From contig CAOLHI010000058.1 of the NCBI GenBank assembly GCA_948474755.1, positions 434,001 to 498,000 on the forward strand: a stretch of DNA of 64,000 nt, written 5' to 3'. Every line of letters begins with the position of its first letter. The first letter of the stretch is position 1. Source of the DNA: Ctenosaura bakeri (Eukaryota > Chordata > Lepidosauria > Squamata > Iguanidae). The notes beneath the pieces are model-generated. The model searched no databases. It saw only the letters and a program-made list of their open reading frames with translations, and was not told the origin of the DNA. Positions 1-11,999 of the stretch are shown piece by piece. The translations under genes and the position numbers were made by a program.

Positions 1-2576
1 CATGATTTTTGCATTAAAAATCTATACATATTCCTGAAAAGTAGTCTATATTCATGAGGGAGAAGTGTAACATGGTGAAAGTGGGACAAACAAACAAACA
101 AAAATCATCCTGAACTTTTCAGTACTAGTCTGGATTGGAATCTCTGTGCATTCTGCCATGTTAGTACTGAATTAGGTTTGGCATATTTCTTTTCTGAGTG
201 GCTTCTTATCTCTATCTCTGAGAGGTGCAATGTCTTTCTCTCCATGTTGTGAATGTATGCCCCTTATAATTTTGACTGGCACAAATGGAAGACAATCTCA
301 AGTCAATGTTCAAGAAGTTACGAAGGCCCAAAAGAAACACCTCAGCACCAAGGGCAATCCAAATACTTGAGTTGCCCCCCCAACCTATCATAATTGGAAG
401 GCAATTCGGGGAAGTTCTACCCAAGCTGCAGTGTCCTATAAGTGAGAGCCCACATCCCAGGCTAGCCTCAAGGGTAACCTCCTTCCCCATTCCCTGGCAC
501 ATAGGACTCTAAACAGGGAACTCCAGAGCCCTACCCTACTCCAAAAGGGTGCCAAAAAGTGACCACTGAAGTCTTACATTTTTCCTTGCTACCTAACAGA
601 GGAAGGACTATTAAATGACACCACGTAAAGCCCATTGTCTAAGTCTCCCAGATACAGTACGGATAGGAAGATAAAATGGTAAAAGGGGAAAGAATTCCTA
701 TTCAGGCCTGAAAGGACTGGACAAATCTCACACTGCACCAAGGACAGGACAGTGGGTGAGAAAATCAAAGAGAGCACCTGAGGGGCCAATAAGGCTTAAA
801 TAGCCTCTTGTCTCACTCCTGCCACATGTGATCTCGTAGCAGGCATCAGCCAGCAATCACTTCAGTCTCTATCATGGACACCATCAAATAACTACCCTCC
901 CCTGCAGCCTTGTTCACCACTCAGGTCCAAATAAGTATAACCCATATAGAAAGAACTTGAGAATTTCTTTTTTCAAAAAAAAAAATAATAATAAAAAAAA
1001 AATATTGGAGAACATCACTGTTAGATTTCACCATCCCTACATGTGACCCACCAAACTATCTTACCTGAATAGGCATTTATGGTATCCTAGCAGAATTCTT
1101 GTACTTGCCTTATCTTGATACCTTCTTTGGATTACAACAAACAAACTTCCAAGGGGTTATCAATCATCTGGCAGGTCACAATATACAGTTGATGTTTTTG
1201 CTCAGCTGGGCAGGTCACATTATTTTGCCCTTCTCTGTCAACTGAAACCCTAGGCTCACTCCTTATATATTCTGGAGGCCTAAAAAGACCTATTGTATTC
1301 AACATGTTCAGCACATCTCTCATTTTGTTTCAATCAATTTTTTATGTCACCCTTTCTATTGTACTTTATTGGTTTAATTTAAACTGGCAATATCTGTTAC
1401 TGAATTTTATGATATTTATGAGAACTTCTTTTATATATTCATTAAACTTTACCCTCCTCATTAAGCAGTCAGTGTTTTTCAGCCAAAATCTGTATTTTAA
1501 AAAAGATAAGATAAATATTTCATTAAAATGGTGTCTTTCTATACCAAACCCGATCCTCTGAAACCCAAACAATTTATGAGGTGAAATAAACCTATATTCC
1601 AATGCTCTACTTTTTTTTTAACCATATTCTGTGACAGAGGAGAAATGATAGTTACATCTTCCCTTGACTATGAACAACTTTGTATTAATATAGCGCATGC
1701 AATAAAATAGTCCATAAGTACCATAATTCCCCCAAAGAGTTCATTTCTGGTTTACTTACACACATTCATATCTCTGGTATTTTTAACATTTCTTTTTTTA
1801 AATCATATATTTAAATGAAAGCTGAAAAAATAGCACAATTATTCTACAGTGTCTTAGACTTTTTTCTCTGTTGTGTCTGAGGAAAGGAAAAGTTGTCAGT
1901 TGCATATGAGCTAATATTCAGGCTGTATAACAGTTGCGAGAGTTCCTCTCAGAGGAGAACAGTGCTTCGCTAGCCATTCTTCACTGTTCTGTCATGAAGC
2001 AGAGACAGTGTTTTACACTTTAATGATGTATGGCTGCTGTGTGTGTGTGAGAGAGAGACAGCTGTGTGGAACCACCCTAAAAAAAATTTCTTGATGTTTA
2101 CAGAAATTCTCTCAGTTTTGTACCCCACAACAGTCCCAATTTGCCAGGGACAGTCCTGTCATCTGACTTTTTCAGCTGCTTTTAAAACGTCCCAGTTTTT
2201 CTCTCCTCCCACTTTGCTCCCTTGTCCCTGTCTCGACTAAGTTGCTGCAAAATGAGTTGAAAGAGCTGAAGTATTTTGCACTCAACTAACTGAACAAGGG
2301 GGAGAGAAAATAAGAATAGAAAGAGTAGAATCTTGCCCTTCTCAGTAGGCTCAGACAAAAGCTAATTAATTCAGCCTCTGCTGGTTTGTTTGTTCTTCCT
2401 TATTAATACCTCTTGCCATCCTGATCACACTCTAGTGTTGCTTTGCCAAAGGTGTCCCAGTTTTTATTTGTGAAATGTTGGGAATATGGAGCTTCCCTCA
2501 AAAAAGTAAGTTGCTCTACTAAAGGAAAATTCCAATTCCACAAGGAAATATTTGTTATTATAAATTGGTTAATTGA
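1..2576. other. No gene recognised (mostly unique sequence)
   Basis: I see no coding exon or clear transposable element here. There is an A-rich tract near 970-1003 and a short GT/GA run near 2038-2058. Open frames are short (under 100 codons), overlap on both strands and have no recognisable motif, so I treat them as chance. Confidence 0.5.
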
Positions 2577-2640
2577 TTGATTTACTATCGTATCTTTCAT
2601 TCAAAATGGGACCTAAGGCAGCTTACAGCTTAATGAAACA
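2577..2640 (-). repeat. Short LINE/SINE 3' tail fragment
   Basis: On the minus strand this reads like the common reptile LINE/SINE tail, in which a 'gccttaggtcccat' type word is followed by an A/T-rich end. Only about 60 bp remain, so the family cannot be fixed. An L2/CR1-clade tail is most likely. Confidence 0.45.
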
Positions 2641-3008
2641 TATGATATGAGGAGGTTTGTATTGTCACTTGCAGCCCATCTCTGTTGTATTTGTCAACTT
2701 ACATGAAGACATAAGCCAGGCTTCTACAAACACTATCTTGTGCTCGTCATGTTTATTCCTTTGGATAGTGTGGAATAAACCTTGGTACTCATCCTGGTTT
2801 TCAATATTCCTTTTTAAGGCTTCTTCTTCTGGGCACTGATGGCAGTGTGTCCTCCAAACTCTTTTGATCTTTGAGATTCTTCTCTTGAAGCAACATCAGT
2901 AAAGTTGTTGAAATAACACAGGGTCTGCGTTTCAACTCTAGGAACAGATCTCAGGCGAAGAAAGACTACAGTGCCTAGTCCATAGTATAGCCAAGCAGTG
3001 AAGTCCAA

Positions 3009-3524
3009 GGCCATTTCTGCACTACAGTGGAGGAGCACTTCACCGCATGTCATGAGCGGTGTTTTTTACTCTGACTTACCCCAATTCCTATCTGCACACC
3101 CTCTGGTTTCTATTGAAGTAAAGCAGAAAAAATCATTTTTTTCTGCTTTACCACATTGTCATTGTCAACCACATTGTCAATTTTCGTGGAACTCCTATTC
3201 TCCTCCCTTGCTCCATCCCACTGCTGCTGATTGGTCAATCACACACAAAAAAAAGTAGAAACCATTGCTACGTTTTAGTGCAAGGGAATGTGAATCAATG
3301 TAATGCTTCTCCATGTGGAAAAAAATGCAGCACAAAAAGTTTGGTTGTTTACATTAGATTTTTTATGTTTTTACAATATGGTTTAACGTCAATGTTAACT
3401 GCACTAAGACCTTCACTCGTGCAAAACCACAGAGGACAGAACGACATCAAACCAGTTTAACCTGCAGATGTAAAAGCAACAATACAATGTTACCATGATG
3501 TATCAGCCTTGTGCAGAAAGGGCC
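3009..3524. mobile_element. MITE, family S (516 bp), 3 bp TSD CAA
   Basis: The element starts GGCCATTTCTGCAC and ends with the reverse complement GTGCAGAAAGGGCC. CAA lies immediately outside both ends (3006-3008 and 3525-3527). The interior has a short hairpin built from AAGCAGAAAA...TTTTCTGCTT near 3121-3150 and no coding potential. The termini match the other MITEs in this window although the interior does not. A 3 bp duplication with GGCC-type ends fits PIF/Harbinger-derived MITEs (inference). Confidence 0.75.
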
Positions 3525-4766
3525 CAAGTGGCCACATGAGCTGAAAAAGTTTGCTTCAGCTCCATTCCCACAGAATTGACACAACAGGACAGTGTCCATC
3601 CTTTTGATTGCAATATTTTATTGATTTTGAAATGAAGCTTTTTCCCCCTCTTTCAAAGTAAAGATTGATATGGGCTAAGATTGATTATATCTTCTAACAA
3701 AGAATGACATGTGCATCAAAACAGGAAATTAAAAGAAAGCTCTTTTATGTCTTAGACTACAGCATTAAATGGTATACCTGCAGATCAGCGAGACTATTAC
3801 TATTCAGTGTTTTGGCTTGCCACATAGGCATTTTAATTTCAATGGAGATAAGTATCTTAAAAAATCAGTCTTCTGCTATGTTCCTAATGGAGAAAATTCT
3901 GGTTTAGAGTCCTGTTGATATCAAACTGGTCAAATTAGTCACAGAAAACAGAATGGCCATTGATTTCTCTGGAACATAAACAAAATTAACTTTCTAAAAA
4001 TTGTAGCTCTAATCATAAGCAACAAGTTAACTCTATATCTCATGCATATATACATATTACTCCCTCACCTTGTTCTTAGCCGTTGGTGGATTGGTGGATT
4101 GTCATGAAATTCCCCCCACATTGTTTCTTAGAATATTTTAGGTGGGATTGAAAAAATGCAAAATCCCACCTAGCAATATTATAAGAAATACTGTGGAAAA
4201 TTTTATGGTAATGGAGAGAACAGAACACCCTGTGGGATGGATTGCCAGGGAGAGAAATTAAAGCCTATTTTTACTGCAATGTCAAAAAGTTGTCAAAATT
4301 CCACATATACTTTTAAAGTATGCTCTTAAGAAACTGGGGAAAGCTAAAAAAAAAATAAGGCTCTTCTGCTAAGATGGAACATGATTGAAATGCACAAGAC
4401 AGATTAGACAAAAATGAATTGGAACATTGTTCCCTCTTGTGCAAGATACTAGATGTGGCAACAAGAAATCATAATTGACAAGGGATACGATGGCAAGATG
4501 CATCTATATGTTCTAATTGTCACTTTTTTTCTGGTCCATGTTCTTGATCAATTATTGTTCCCAGTGATTCTGTGATCAATCACTATCTGTCTAGATTACT
4601 CTTTGAAAGCCTTTGCACACAGTATATGACAATGTGTGCATGTGTTTGTGTGTGTGTGTATAGGCTATGAAGATATAAAATCTCTCTCTTGGATCGTTCT
4701 TGTAGCAGTGAGCTCCAGTTACAGCTTAAAAGTTATTTTTAGTTAACTCATGTTTTAAATATCACA

Positions 4767-4968
4767 GGCCATTTCTGCACTACAGTGTTATAGCGCTGTT
4801 ATTCCACTTTCAACATCCTGTGGAATCCTGGGATTTGCAGCTTAGGGAGAGGCATTTGGAATTCTCAGCCAGAGAACTCTTTGGCCTGAGTAAACTACAA
4901 AGTCCAGAATTCCACAAAATATTGAAAGTGGAATAATAGCACTATAACAGTGTAATGCGGAAATGGCC
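4767..4968. mobile_element. Palindromic MITE, family P copy 1
   Basis: This is a 202 bp inverted repeat. The left arm runs GGCCATTTCTGCAC...TTATTCCACTTTCAAC and the right arm is its near-complete reverse complement, ending GCGGAAATGGCC. Halves meet around 4865. Other copies lie at 8769, 9868, 25048, 40665, 42873 and 48227. Flanking triplets (aca and taa) do not match in this copy. Confidence 0.8.
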
Positions 4969-5097
4969 TAAGAGTATATATGAACTTAATGTTCATGCCA
5001 CCTTAACTGTCACACCTCCATCCTATAAAATTGAATTAGAAGTCTCTGTAAACAGTCACTAGAGCATTTTAAGTAGGCAATTCAGAGAACTTCACAG

Positions 5098-5713
5098 TGT
5101 CAAGGTCAAAGACCTGGGCGGCGAGCCAGCCCAAAGAAGGGAGTGTGAGAGCCAGAAAAGTCCAGCAGGGAGGAGACAAGCAAGCACTTTACACAAGGGA
5201 GTTCATTTACCAGAGCATCAAGCAAAAGCCATAGTCTGAGTTCCAAAAACCAAGGGTCAAGAGATCAATTCAAGGTAGCAGGAACCAGGTACTGGGAACA
5301 AGGAATGGGCAAGAGGAGGGCTTGAAAGAAGTTTACCACAAGCAAAGGAAAGCTTTCAGGCAGGCAGTTATATAGCCCAAGACACAGGTGTGGCTAGTCA
5401 CTGCTTTTTGAACTTAATCAAGGAAGCCTCCCTTTGCTCAGCTCTCTTGAGTCTCCGGCTTGTTTCTGGGCTGATTGGCACAGGCTCCAAACCATCTTCA
5501 GAGTCAGATCCCTGTTGCCCTAAAGGAACAGGCAGAGGAACGTCCAAGCCTGCTTGGTCCATGGCAGCAGGGGGAGCTCTTGAGCTGCAGGACTCATCTC
5601 CATCCTGAGCAACAGGGAGCAACAGCTGCTGCTCATCATCTCCACCCTGAGCAACAGGGACCAACAGCTGCTGCTCATCAGCAGCAGCTCTGACAGGGGC
5701 TTCAGTTATCACA
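5098..5713 (-). mobile_element. Solo LTR (616 bp), 5 bp TSD CACAG
   Basis: Read on the minus strand, the LTR begins TGTGATAACTG and ends CCTTGACA, giving canonical TG...CA ends. CACAG flanks it on both sides (5093-5097 and 5714-5718). A TATATAA box on the minus strand lies at 5368-5374. No internal retroelement region adjoins it, so it is a solo LTR left by recombination. The 5 bp duplication fits Ty3/Gypsy or an ERVL-like element. The family is not resolved. Confidence 0.75.
5398..5712 (-). CDS. Acidic ORF embedded in LTR U3
   Basis: This is a 104-codon open frame entering at base 2 of the LTR (GTG, no ATG at the edge) and stopping just upstream of the TATA box. The product is acidic and holds two copies of a 15-residue unit built on DEQQLL-PVAQ-GD. 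Its C-terminus is basic (SRRLKRAEQR...). In an intact element this could be the end of the last internal ORF running into the 3' LTR. No domain is recognised. It is probably not translated here, since only a solo LTR remains. Confidence 0.4.
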   Translation of the reverse strand: MITEAPVRAAADEQQLLVPVAQGGDDEQQLLLPVAQDGDESCSSRAPPAAMDQAGLDVPLPVPLGQQGSDSEDGLEPVPISPETSRRLKRAEQREASLIKFKKQ

Positions 5714-5726
5714 CACAGCTAGAAAA

Positions 5727-5948
5727 CTCAAGCAATAGCAATAGCATGTGTATTTCTATACTGCTTATCAGCTAAGTGCTCTTTAAGTAGTTTACAATGT
5801 GTTAGCTAATTGCCCCCAACAAGCTGGGTACTCATTTTACTGATCTGTGGAAGGATGGAAGGCTGAGTCAACCTGGAGCCTGGCAGGCTTAAACTCACAA
5901 CCTCGTGGCTGCAGTACCAGCATTTAACCACTGTGCCACCAGGGCTCC
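5727..5948 (-). mobile_element. tRNA-derived SINE with LINE-like tail
   Basis: The left end is an AGCAAT-type microsatellite tail. The middle has the conserved words 'ttgcccccaac' and 'ggaaggatggaaggctgagtc'. The right end resembles a tRNA head read in reverse, with a B-box-like GGCTTAAACTC and 'ccactgtgccacc'. This architecture is common in squamate SINEs, with the head on the minus strand. It sits a few bases beyond the target duplication of the neighbouring LTR. Confidence 0.7.
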
Positions 5949-6709
5949 AAGATTCCAGAAGAGACCACAATGATGGTAAAATGGTATAAAGCTGATATAG
6001 CTATGCCATGCAGATATAGCCTAAGTTACATTATTATTAACACATAGTGCTGACTAATTTTACTGTTTTTTGCAATGTAATTATGACTCAAAAATGGAAA
6101 TAAACTTTCATTGAATGATGTGACCATTCCTAGGAACATACAGGGAGATTGTAGTCAGGAAATCCAAAGAAGGCTAAATTTTAGAAAGGCAGGATTGTCC
6201 AGGCCATAGTTTTCCCAATTTCTTTGTATGGCTGTGAAAGCTGGCCAGTAAAGAAAGCAGACAGGAAGAAAATCAACTGATTTGAAATGTGATGTTGTAG
6301 AAGAGTTCTGCAGATACCAAGAGCTACCAAAAAGACAAATAAATGGTTTATAGAGAAAATCTAGTAGGAACTCTCACTAGAAGGTAAAATGACTAAACTT
6401 AGATCATTGTATTTTGGCTTATCATGAGATGACATTGTGTTGGGAAAGAATATAATACCCTCTGAAATCAAAATCAGTAATAAAAGAAGGCCACACTACA
6501 GGTGAATTGACTTAATCAAGTAAGCCACAGCTCTGATATTACAAGACCTGACCTAATTCATACAATTACCACAAGTTAATGTTGGCTGGATAGCAGACAA
6601 TAACAACAAATAACAACAACAGTCATACCATCTCCTTGAATGTTTAAGAAAACTCACCTGGCATCTATCATGAATCCAAGTTCTTTTTCTTTCTGTCTTT
6701 CTCTTTCAG

Positions 6710-6862
6710 AAATCCCTCAAGGTTTAAGAACTGTTTATAGATTAGAATCTGATATGGTTTTATGGGACACAAGCATTGCATGCAGATTTTTTTGTTCTGG
6801 TAGTACAGAAAAAATGCCCCCCAAATATTGGATTACTCATTCCAGTAATTTTCAAGAAATAG
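6710..6862 (+). CDS. Candidate exon 1 of an unidentified gene (phase 1-1)
   Basis: A long pyrimidine tract ending TTTCTCTTTCAG (6681-6709) is followed by 153 nt open in one frame and then a donor-like ATAG|GTGGGT. The frame encodes 50 complete codons, for example residues VYRLESDMVLWD and PKYWITHSS. A single base is left over to be completed by the next exon. I do not recognise the protein. Splice quality and an amino-acid composition rich in W, C and Y make this more than a random open frame, but it could be a decayed exon. Confidence 0.45.
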
Positions 6863-7682
6863 GTGGGTGATGATGTGGTGAAGAGGTACTCCCCACTTTC
6901 TTCCCCCTCTGCACACAAAAGCTTTGCTGTAGATTGAAGCAGTGCTGCATCTGCCTGAACATGTCTTTATGGGAAGAATGTTATTTCATTGTCTAGCGAA
7001 TAGGATGTGGACAACTTTCAGGTACACATCTTCAATATGCCTCTGTTTCTCACCTCCATCTCTGATCTTCAGTCAGTTCTGCTTTTTGTTTGTTTGTTTA
7101 AAAAACAGGACTAAATAAATATAAGTCTGTAGGTTCTGTACTTGAACACATCCCTGCAACACACTAAAGGAGATTTAATTAATGATCTGTGTATTAGAAA
7201 TGTGCACATTTCTAGATATACTTCTTAGATATATACATTTTTTTCCAAAGATATTCACAGCCTTCTGTCATTCTGTGGATGCCACTGTGAAAATGTGTGT
7301 CCTGTTTGCAGATAGACTAGAAACCACAGTTTGGACAAAGTTTGATAAAAAAAATTTTTTAAAAGTCCATCACCCCAGAGCAGCTTTCACACATAACCCT
7401 AACAAGAGGAGGAGACACATTTCCCCAAGCAATGCCCAAGAATGGCTTTGATATGGTATGACCACTGAGGCATTGTGAACAGTAGCTCTATCACCACTTC
7501 AGGCAAAAAAAAAAAAAAAGAAGCTTTTGAAGCACTAAAGTTAAAAGAGAGAAAAAGAGAGAAATCTTCTCCAACCTTATCTTTAATGTTATTTCATGAT
7601 GCCTTGGAACATGTCATGTGTGCAACCAGGTACAGGAAATATCACCTGATAATATCATTTGCTAAGATCTGATGGAACACCT

Positions 7683-7800
7683 TAAAATGGTGCTCAAATT
7701 TTGGTCCATCAACTGTTTTGAACTTTAACTCCCAGAAGCCCCAGTTTGTAAGGCCAATAGTCAGATTTTCTGGAAGTTGAGGTTGAAAACATTTGAACCA
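7683..7800. repeat. ACTCCCAG-type palindromic MITE fragment, copy 1
   Basis: The segment contains 'aactttaactcccagaag' and, after a short gap, the inverted arm 'ttctggaagttgaggttgaaaa'. This is the widespread reptile palindromic repeat built around ACTCCCAG/CTGGGAGT. Related fragments lie at about 11855, 33250, 34570 and 50286. No termini or duplications can be assigned. A hAT-type origin is a guess. Confidence 0.5.
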
Positions 7801-8665
7801 CCAAAGCTTAAGGCCTACTAACATGAGCGGAAAGGATTGATTTATATGAAATACAATCCCTGTGCAGTCATAAGTCTCTGTTTCAAACACATCAAACACT
7901 ATCTTTCTGCCTTCTTTCCTTTGCAGGTCGTGATTAAAGCAAGAATGTGATAACTCTTTACTGGAAAAAAAATGGAATAAAAGTGTAATAAATGAATAAA
8001 ATTAATATATTTTTTCCAGTTTACACAGGGAATTGCTAGAGAGAACAACACCTCTTGCTTATATGACCTGTTCTTCACTATATAAGTCCCAGTATATTAC
8101 TCGTTAAGTATAAGTCAGTGTAATGTTATGACTTCATGTAAGTCATGTGGATCAATGTTAAGAGTTCTCTCTTCAGTTCCATCTGTTTCAGTTAGCTCAA
8201 TTACAAGCTGAGTTGTCCTAGACTGTTAGTCTGTGTACCATTTTTAGATAGTTCTAAGCTGTGTCAAGCTATCAAGTTCAAGCTTAAGGTTATGCCATAA
8301 TCAAAGGGATATGGATTTTCCTCTCTCGTGCTTTTTTACAGATCTTTACTGTATTTATAGCATTTTTTTTTCTTTTCACAAAGATGTTGAAGGTTTGTAT
8401 AGAGATATTATAGGTCTCCAAGTGCTTTGCATGTGTGTTGAGTGTGCTAGGCTCCTGCAGTTAGCTTCTAAAAGCTTTGCATGACCTCTTAGAATAAATG
8501 TTTGTGTGTGTCAGAAGGTTAATCTCATTCCTGTTTTTTTCAGAGTAGATAGCCTATTATTGGGAACTACAGCTGCTGTGGACAGTTACTTGAAGTGCAA
8601 ATAATGGTGCCCTGTAGCATAATATGAGAACATGATTTTCTTTTCTCTTTTCTTTTCTTTTTAAG

Positions 8666-8747
8666 ATAGTACTGACGAAAATAACAGCAATAACCTAAAT
8701 ATAGAGAAGATATGTCCTATCTGGCTTCTTCCAGTATTTTCAAGACA
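8666..8747 (+). CDS. Candidate exon 2 (phase 1 in, phase 2 out)
   Basis: Acceptor TTTTCTTTTCTTTTTAAG precedes 82 nt, which are followed by a strong donor ACA|GTAAGT. The first two bases (AT) complete the codon begun by the last base of the 6710-6862 segment (G+AT = Asp). The frame then runs open for 26 codons, including residues STDENNSNN and ICPIWLLPVF. It ends with two bases (CA). The phase match with the preceding candidate exon is the main support. Confidence 0.42.
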
Positions 8748-8768
8748 GTAAGTTCTTTAGAAATTCAG

Positions 8769-8884
8769 GGCCTTTCCACACCACAGCATTATAATGCTAT
8801 TAATCTGCTTTCAATGTTGAAATGCTTTCAATGTTGGATGTTGAAAGTGGAATAACAGCTTTAAGAGTCTAATGTGGAAAGGAC
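8769..8884. mobile_element. Palindromic MITE, family P, internally deleted copy
   Basis: The element starts GGCCTTTCCACACC and ends GTGGAAAGGAC, with the family P words CTTTCAATGTT and GTTGAAAGTGGAATA inside. At about 116 bp it has lost most of the central region. The pentamer TTCAG flanks both ends (8764-8768, 8885-8889), which differs from the 3 bp duplications at other copies. It lies 21 bp downstream of candidate exon 2. Confidence 0.65.
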
Positions 8885-9867
8885 TTCAGTTTAGTGTTCT
8901 TTGTGTGTGCTTTGAAGCAAGGGAAACCAAATTAAATTTGTGCTGAAAATGAAGAAATTAACATGTCGAAATAGAAGAAAGCCCCATTTTGGATGGACCA
9001 GTCCTATACGGGTAAACAGTAAACAAATAGTCCCTGTTTAGGTGAGCCACTGATTCTGTAAGTGTGTGGAGGGCTTTAGATCAATTAGTCTTATTTCTGT
9101 ATTTCACACTCGGAATAGTGACAAAGATATTTATAGCATCTCAAAAAAGCAACAGCAGAGAAAAGGAAAGAAGAGAAAGAAAAGAGAAGAATAACTTGTA
9201 ACAAAAGCTAAAACTAAACACTAATTAACTGAAACACAATAGGGCTCTGACCACTCCCCAAGCTTAACTCAAAAGAAAAGAGAGATAGAGAAAGGGAAAA
9301 AGTATGTTATTCCACCATTACAGATCCAGCTAAATAATCCTCCTAATTACTAATAATCACAAGCACAGATTATTGCATTGTTAGATTTCTTGTTGCTTCA
9401 AAAAGTTCATAAACAGTTTCCAGTCTTTCAGGTAATTTTCAACTGGCTTATACTTTAAACATGTTAATTTGGAAAACACTCATCATTATGATGGCTATGG
9501 ATTTATACAGAAAAGCTCTCCTTTTCTGTGTGGAGTAGTGGTACTGCCTGCCATGCATGTACTGGGGAGGATTGATGATCTTGCTGTCAAGAATAGTTGC
9601 CAGGCTCTGGTCTTTTCTTGAACTGCAGTGTCACAGGAAGTAATGACATCTATTTCTTATACAGGTAGAAATGTAGGAATGCTATAATTGAAGGGAGACA
9701 TTAAATTGTTAACCAAATTGGGGAGAGGCAGCCTGCCCAGCTGCTGGAAAGGTGGGGAAAATCATGTTTTGTGTGTATGCATTTCAAAGTGATGGTGAAG
9801 CTGCCATATTGTTTCTTCTTGGCTTCAGTGCTGACTTATATGAAACAGGAAATAGTGTTTTTTGGGG

Positions 9868-10068
9868 GGCCTATCTGCACTACACTGTTTTAGTACTATT
9901 ATTCCACTTTCTACATCCTGTGGAATCCTCGGGCTTGCAGTTTAGGGAGGGGCATTTAGAATTCTCAGACAGAGAGCTCTTTGGCCTCAGTAAGCTGCAA
10001 ACTCCAGAATTCCACAGGATGTTGAAAGTAAAATAATAGCATTATAACAGTGTAGTGCGGAAAACCCT
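9868..10068. mobile_element. Palindromic MITE, family P copy 2
   Basis: This copy has the same arms as at 4767: left GCCTATCTGCACTACACTG...TTCCACTTTC, right GAAAGTAAAATAATAGC...GTGTAGTGCGG. The length is about 201 bp. Terminal bases are eroded and no target duplication is evident. Confidence 0.75.
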
Positions 10069-11384
10069 TAGTCTATGGCAGCTTGACAGAGAGATTCTGG
10101 AAAGTGTTGTCCTGAGAAGTAACTTGTCCAGGCCTTTTTACAGCAAGGGAGAAACACTTAGCCTGCAAGCTGCATGCAGCCTCCACACTGCTTTATGTGT
10201 GTCAGTCTCTCCCCAGTCTTCAGATTTTGGCCCTGCTTTTTCAAACAATAACAACTACATTTTTCAGTTTGAATTGGCCATCATGCTGCTGAATTTCCAC
10301 AGAAAAGCACCAACAATCTCTACCTCTCCCATTTTTTTTTTTACATTAAAATAAGATCTGAAAGTAATGCACTACTTGCTTTAACATTTTTTCCCCTCTG
10401 CCACTACTATATGGCATCACAGAAGGATATAACCCACAGGACATTCTGGTAGAGGCATGTGATATCCAGCCCTGGACATTTCCCATGCCTGGTATGGAAC
10501 TATAATACAAAACAACCCAGAACTGCATAAAAAGACATATTTAAATTAGAGAACAGTATTTTTGTTTTTTGTTTTTTAAAGTCCTGGTTGCATTTCCTTC
10601 ACCCTCTACCCACATGTTTACAAGATCAAAAGTTTTCACATCACACCAGTCAACTTTTTGATAGCAGGTCCCAAATGAGAAACATTGACAGGGTGTGTCA
10701 ATGTCTGATTTTCTGCATTTCCTTCTTGTCATTTGTGATAAACATGGCAAGCAGGCTTTTTGTACACAGTCTCTAGAGCTTTGTTAGTTCCTCAAAGGAA
10801 GAGAATCAGGACCCTGGAGATTTATCTCTCAGATGTTTGGGGGGTAGGTTGGAGGGCAACAGCATTTTCCTGAGCCTGACAAGAAATGCCATTATTACTT
10901 TCTCACAAAGAGAAACTTAGCAAAATGTATTTATGCAGAGGAAGCTCTTCTTTCCACTCTGTGATAATTTCCTGTTTGATTTGGTCTCTGATCATAACAA
11001 CCTGATGAGTCCAGCCATACTGGGAAGCAAAGGGAGACAAATGCCTCAGACAACAAATCTGGGATGCAGTGTAAGGACCATCAAACTGTTATTGAATTGT
11101 GATCATTGTATTTTTACTGCCAGATGTTTGTATGATTTTCTGTCAGCCAAAATAATTTGGCTAGCTTTGGGTGTGATATGTACTTTGATTTGGGTGGATG
11201 ACAGCAATATTTGCTGCTCTGCTTCTGACAGAAAAGAATGGCTCTATATTTTGACAAAATGATTAGAACCACACTTTTGCTCCCAGCAAGTTTGTCAGCA
11301 AAGGTATCACGCAGTGAGAGTGTTAGTGGGGTGTGAGGATGAAGGCTATCTGTTCCTCTTCTTCACTGGAGCTATGATCCCCAG

Positions 11385-11455
11385 CAAAGATGGGGAAAAT
11401 ATTTTGTGGCATGATAAGTGGAGGAGCTTTCTTGTTCATCTACAATGTGATAACG
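11385..11455 (+). CDS. Candidate exon 3 (weaker splice signals)
   Basis: After a pyrimidine-rich stretch (TTCCTCTTCTTC) and CCCCAG there are 71 nt open in the phase required by the previous candidate exon (CA+C = His). They encode residues such as KDGENILWHDKWRSF and leave one base at a weak donor, AACG|GTAGCA. The chain predicts phase 2 in and phase 1 out, and both fit. The weak donor makes this the least certain link. Confidence 0.28.
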
Positions 11456-11576
11456 GTAGCACTTCTGTAGAAAGTGATCATGCCCCTTTTAATATTTTAA
11501 AAATGAAAATCATGATCTGGCTGTATTAGATCGGCATCCCAGCTATTGATTGCTTTGTAAAACTGTTACTGGTTTC

Positions 11577-11812
11577 TCTTGTTGTGGTGTGCCTTCAAGG
11601 TTTTTCTGACTTAAGACAACCCTAAGGTGACCTTATCTCAAGTTTTTCTTGGAAAGATTTGTTTAGAAGTGTTTTGCCTTTGCCTTCCTCTGAGGCTGAG
11701 AGAAAATGATCACTCAGTGGGTTTCCATGGCCAAGCAAGGATGTGAACCATAATTTTTAGAATCATAGTCCAACACTGAAACCACTACACCACTCTGGCA
11801 TTCTCACAGATG
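11577..11812 (-). mobile_element. MIR-like tRNA SINE
   Basis: The segment reads 'tgtggtgtgccttcaagg', then 'cctctgaggctgagag', then 'cactcagtgggtttccatggcc', and ends in 'ccactacaccactctggc'. On the minus strand this is a tRNA-derived head followed by a MIR-like core. Copies of the same SINE lie at 31778-31990 and 47138-47392, in the same orientation. Confidence 0.8.
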
Positions 11813-11854
11813 TCCCTAATGGTGGGATAACAAAGGGTAGGAATTATGCAGCCA

Positions 11855-11950
11855 TCCAGATGATGTAGAGCTAAAACTCCCAACATTAGTGATTATTGGT
11901 TATGCTGGGGAAGGTTCCTGGGAGTTGTAATCCAGGAACACAAATAGGGG
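11855..11950. repeat. ACTCCCAG-type palindromic MITE fragment, copy 2
   Basis: The arm 'gctaaaactcccaacattag' is followed by the inverted arm 'cctgggagttgtaatcc'. It is short and eroded and belongs to the same repeat type as 7683-7800. Confidence 0.5.
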
Positions 11951-11999
11951 TAAATGATTCCCCCCATGAAACTACAATGTAGAATTGCTTCCAAGGAGA

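Noticed and set aside
9605..9672. A 36 nt piece between CTTTTCTTGAACTGCAG and ATACAG|GTAGAA as an extra exon
   Set aside because: It is open in the phase left by candidate exon 2 but ends in a phase that does not fit the next candidate exon, while 11385-11455 fits both sides.
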